A stretch of 26,925 nucleotides of DNA from NCBI GenBank assembly GCA_937960895.1, contig CALCJD010000059.1, positions 1-26,925 of the forward strand, in the 5' to 3' direction. The notes under the pieces were generated by a model, which was not told where the DNA came from, made no database searches, and saw nothing but the letters and a program-made list of their open reading frames with translations. This DNA is from an uncultured Spartobacteria bacterium (GTDB lineage: Bacteria; Verrucomicrobiota; Verrucomicrobiia; Chthoniobacterales; Terrimicrobiaceae). Shown piece after piece: positions 24,521 to 26,925 of the stretch (positions are counted from its first letter, which is position 1; each line of letters starts with the position of its first letter). Made by a program: the position numbers and the translations under genes.

Positions 24521-25497
24521 GCGGCGTGGTTTTTTGGGGACGCGGGAGGACTTTGCGGTCACGCAGAGAATCTCAAACAACAACTGTGCGCCGAGCAGGG
24601 CGGTCATGCCGGTGGGATCGTAAGGCGGCGAGACTTCCACGACGTCCGCGCCGACGAGACGCAGGTCGGACAGGCCCTGCAGAATCCTCATGGCTTCGCG
24701 CGTGGTGAGCCCGCCCATGACCGGCGTGCCCGTTCCCGGAGCCAGCGTGGGATCGATGGCATCAATGTCGAAACTCAGATAAACCGGCCGGTCCCCGACC
24801 ACGCGGCGAACCGTCTCAATGACCGCCGGAATCCCCATGCCATCGATGTCCGCCATTTCGATGACGGTCACCCCGGCCTCCTTCGCAAAGGGTGCGGTCA
24901 TTTCGCAGTAGGGATCGCGGATGGCAATCTGCACGCTGTGCGCCGCATCGATCAATCCCTCCTCAATGGCATTCCGAAACGGCGCGCCGTGATGAAACTT
25001 GGTTCCCTTCAGGGGAGGCGCCATGTCGTAGTGCGAGTCGAAATGAATCAGGGCCGGAGCCTCCTTCCTGCCCAGCGCCCGCAGGATCGGAAAGGAAATC
25101 GAATGATCTCCCACCGAAAGCGGAACCACCTGCGCGTCGACGACGCGTTGATAAAATGCGGTGATCTCGCCATTGAGACGCTCGAGATCAAAGATGTTCT
25201 GGATTGGCACATCGCCCAGATCCGCGACGCGCGCGTGTTCATAAGGGATCACCTTGGTGATGGGGTTGATGTACCGGATCAATCCGGATTGGCCCGGACA
25301 GCCTGGGCGCCGTAGTGTGCGCCGGAGCGATGACTCAACCCCGCATCGGTGGCCACCCCGATCAGCCCGATATCCACCTTTTCCCAATCCTCCGCAAAAT
25401 CCGTCCGGAAAAAGGTGGGAATTCCCGAGTAGGGCATTTCCGTGAGGTTCTTTCCCTAACTGGCGATACGCTCGAGAATGTTGTGGGATGACTCCAT
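24518..25497 (-). pseudogene. speB: Agmatinase/arginase-family gene, disrupted at two sites
   Basis: This gene is homologous to agmatinase, which hydrolyses agmatine to putrescine and urea. Two lesions break it. From the ATG at 25497 the frame reads MESSHNILERIAS and then hits a TAG (25456-25458), with GKNLTEMPYSGIPTFFR continuing in the same frame. Later the frame runs GAHYGAQAVRANPD and stops at a TGA (25279-25281), whereas LIRYINPITKVIPYEHARV continues one frame over. One missing T (GATTG for GATTTG) would restore it. The two-manganese site is intact: GDHSISF, DSHYD, SFDIDAIDP. The ATG at 25437 could restart translation after the TAG but not cross the frameshift. A perfect TTGACA hexamer lies upstream at 25548-25553. 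The lesions could be genuine decay or sequencing error. Confidence 0.85.
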
Positions 25498-25985
25498 GAC
25501 AAATCAGGCTTTTGTTGTGTGGGGTAAACCGTTGATTTTATTCGACATGTCAATGACGGACCCGTCCGGGAATAAGGAACCGGCTTGGCTCGGGGGAGGG
25601 ACAAGGACTCGCCCCGGAATCCGGCGAATCCGCAGCCGCGAGGGCGTAAAAACCGACACAATATAAGAATCCACCTAAGGCGCTGACGCGAGGAGGAAAC
25701 GCGGAAACCGGAAAGAGAAAGGCGAAAACTTTGAGTCAAACATGCTGAAATAAAAGCAAGGGCAAGCGCCGACATAAGGAAGCGGCATGCAGCAGCGTGA
25801 ATTCCAACGGAGTCTTAGCAGAAAGATTCAGTCAAAAATTGTTGCCTGACCGAATGGACTGCCGAAGTTACGCTCCGTGTGAACGTTTTACGTTCTGTTT
25901 CAGGCTCGCCGGCCAGCCGGCCATCTAAACCCCTTCCCTGCATCGAGGAAAGCCATGTGGGGCCAAGTCTGTTCTGCCGTCGTCC
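25498..25985. other. AT-richer gene-free stretch containing repeat copy G
   Basis: No gene is supported here. The stretch holds the upstream region of the agmatinase gene, including the TTGACA hexamer on the minus strand at 25548-25553, repeat copy G at 25675-25795, and a lower-GC, unstructured stretch up to the hicA stop. Its composition is visibly more AT-rich than the rest of the window, consistent with an accessory or decaying segment. Confidence 0.5.
25675..25795 (+). repeat. Dispersed intergenic repeat, copy G
   Basis: This partial, diverged copy contains AAACGCGGAAACCGGAAAG, an ATGCTGAAATAAAAGCAAGGG head-like stretch and the core GCAAGCGCCGACATAAGGAA at 25762-25781, followed by GCGGCATGC, which resembles copy E (GCGGCACGC). 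Unlike most copies it does not abut a recognised stop codon. Confidence 0.7.
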
Positions 25986-26222
25986 TCAGTCAAAAATATC
26001 GTTTGGCAGATTAAACCGGCGGATCACGGCTTTGAGCATCCCCACGCCGAGCTCATCATTGTCGCTGTGGTGAGTCAGGGTGAAAATCTGCTTACGCCCG
26101 GCGATGTCGGGGTGGAACAAAATCACTTCGCTGCCCTTGCCGCGTTTGGCCAATACCTGAAATTGCGCGTCGTGCTGGCGCAGGATTTTTATCACATCCC
26201 GATACTTCTTTCGCCTAGCCAC
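25986..26222 (-). CDS. hicA: HicA-like toxin
   Basis: This 78-aa small basic protein is of the HicA type, ribosome-independent mRNA interferases with a dsRNA-binding fold. The order KYRDVIKILRQHDAQFQ, KRGKGSEVILFHPD and a C-terminal VGMLKAVIRRFNLP helix agrees with HicA. The catalytic His that follows GS in classic HicA is replaced by Glu here (GKGSE, residues 28-32), so activity or mechanism may differ; another His (FHPD) is nearby. The gene overlaps the upstream antitoxin-like gene by 8 nt (26215-26222). The likely role is growth control or phage defence in an accessory region. Confidence 0.8.
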   Translation of the reverse strand: MARRKKYRDVIKILRQHDAQFQVLAKRGKGSEVILFHPDIAGRKQIFTLTHHSDNDELGVGMLKAVIRRFNLPNDIFD

Positions 26223-26631
26223 AGAGAACCGGTTCGAATTTCGGTTTCCCAGCGACTTTCCGCCCCTTCATTTTCCTCGCCTGATCGGCCAGCTTGGCAA
26301 GATCGTTTGGATCAAGGGCAATGATTGCTGCACGGCATTTCAGGCTGTCGCATCGATCCCCATCTTCCAGAGCGTCCACAAAGGATTTCTTCTGGGCCTT
26401 CTCCCACCGCTCGAAAAATTCTTCGGGGGCAGGGGAAATCGCGCTTTCAGCGAGCCCTTGCTCAAAGCAAAATTCCAGATGCGTCTTGATCACTGCTTCA
26501 AGCGCCGACATGGCTTCCGCCTTCGTCTTGCCGTAGCCGAGCAGATCAAATTCGAGAGCGTGCGCAACAAAATCCCCCTCTTCCCTGTAAATCAGGACCC
26601 GCACATTCAATTCAAACATCTGGGTCTTCAC
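26215..26631 (-). CDS. hicB: HicB-like antitoxin
   Basis: This 138-aa protein has the HicB fold at its N-terminus: LNVRVLIYREEGDFVAHALEFDLLGYGKTKAEAMSALEAVIKTHLEF. This partial RNase H-like domain normally masks HicA. The C-terminal half is charged (EEFFERWEKAQKKSF, then DQARKMKGRKVAGKPKF) and I see no clear ribbon-helix-helix or HTH DNA-binding motif. The open frame starts with GTG at 26631; the ATG at 26619 (MFELN) is an equally good start and may be the true one. It precedes and overlaps hicA, reversing the usual toxin-first order. The candidate promoter lies directly upstream. Confidence 0.8.
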   Translation of the reverse strand: MKTQMFELNVRVLIYREEGDFVAHALEFDLLGYGKTKAEAMSALEAVIKTHLEFCFEQGLAESAISPAPEEFFERWEKAQKKSFVDALEDGDRCDSLKCRAAIIALDPNDLAKLADQARKMKGRKVAGKPKFEPVLCG

Positions 26632-26637
26632 ACCCCC

Positions 26638-26666
26638 CCTCTACAGCGGAGTGCACCGCCAGTCAA
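26638..26666 (-). promoter_or_regulatory. Candidate hicBA promoter
   Basis: On the minus strand TTGACT (26661-26666) and TAGAGG (26638-26643) are 17 bp apart, a sigma-70-like pair with a strong -35 and a weak -10. Transcription would start very near the GTG at 26631, implying a leaderless or very short-leader mRNA if that start is used; from the ATG at 26619 the leader would be about 12 nt. Confidence 0.35.
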
Positions 26667-26925
26667 CCCACCCGTAAAGATACCCCTACCACTTGGGTGC
26701 CCCAAATTTTTCGTTTTCCCCGTGACGCTAATCAACTTGGACCTTCTTTCGCCCTTACCCGGCCCTTATTGCCCTCGCCGAGGGATTTGAAAATCAACAG
26801 GAGGCCTCGTGGAGGTGGATCGGCGCCTTTTTATTTCACGGCAAATGTTCCTCATCTTGCTGGAAATCCGCGGTCATTTCCGACGCGGTGAAAAAGTGTC
26901 AACTTCCCCCTCCCGTAGACGTTAG
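26667..26925. other. End spacer with a possible 38-aa frame
   Basis: There is no recognised gene in this end spacer. One feature deserves note: a perfect AGGAGG (26799-26804) lies 4 nt before a GTG at 26809, which opens a 38-codon frame (start MEVDRRLF, end SPSRRR) that stops exactly at the last base, 26925. Composition is mixed, with no domain. It could be a small protein, a remnant, or chance. Confidence 0.3.

Noticed and set aside
8161..25795. CRISPR array as an explanation for the repeated cores
   Set aside because: The copies are kilobases apart, unequal, oriented both ways and not separated by uniform spacers; no cas gene is present.
26225..26245. GGTTCGAATTTC as a tRNA T-arm
   Set aside because: No acceptor, D-arm or anticodon arm can be assembled around it, and it lies inside the hicB gene.

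Overview
The window looks like a GC-rich chromosomal segment from a Verrucomicrobiota-type bacterium, most likely an Opitutus-like lineage. That placement is inferred from family content: a DUF1800/DUF1501 pair, a ThuA plus Gfo/Idh/MocA sugar locus with a divergent AraC regulator, a flavodoxin-less sulfite-reductase-type flavoprotein, Mpl, and a 4-mercaptohistidine N-methyltransferase. No rRNA or marker gene is present to prove it. I found no tRNA, rRNA, CRISPR array, transposase or phage gene.

Layout. 1-2.6 kb: cytidine deaminase (-), a small coiled-coil hypothetical, an exported MsrA and a PA0069-type radical SAM protein (+). 2.8-5.8 kb: a CPA2-type cation:proton antiporter whose stop overlaps the start of a flavin-dependent halogenase-like enzyme with the halogenase motifs intact. 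5.8-8.2 kb: DNA polymerase IV (-) and a class A flavin monooxygenase (+). 8.4-11.2 kb: a small secreted protein (-), a metallophosphoesterase (+), and mnmA-cutA (-). 11.4-13.1 kb: a two-RCK potassium channel. 13.6-16.5 kb: a thuA-gfo operon (-) divergent from an AraC regulator (+). 16.7-19.3 kb: an NADPH/FAD flavoprotein and mpl (+). 19.7-25.5 kb, all on the minus strand: a damaged agmatinase gene, the ovothiol-type methyltransferase, a TPMT-like methyltransferase, DUF1800 and DUF1501. 25.5-26.9 kb: an AT-richer, gene-poor accessory tail with a HicB-HicA toxin-antitoxin pair.

The least ordinary structure is non-coding. A family of dispersed intergenic repeats recurs seven times, near 8.2, 9.57, 9.75, 16.6, 23.5, 24.5 and 25.77 kb. 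All copies share a 20-bp core resembling GCAGGCGCCGACATAAGGAG and a purine-rich end motif resembling AAAAGCGGAAACGCTGAAA. The copies fill most longer spacers, often begin at or overlap the stop codon of the gene before them, and several carry inverted copies of their own modules, like a MITE or REPIN family.

Other highlights are the antiporter-halogenase coupling, two independent lesions (an in-frame TAG and a 1-nt frameshift) in the 5' part of the agmatinase gene with its metal-binding core intact, and a stand-alone 4-mercaptohistidine N-methyltransferase without its usual OvoA partner.
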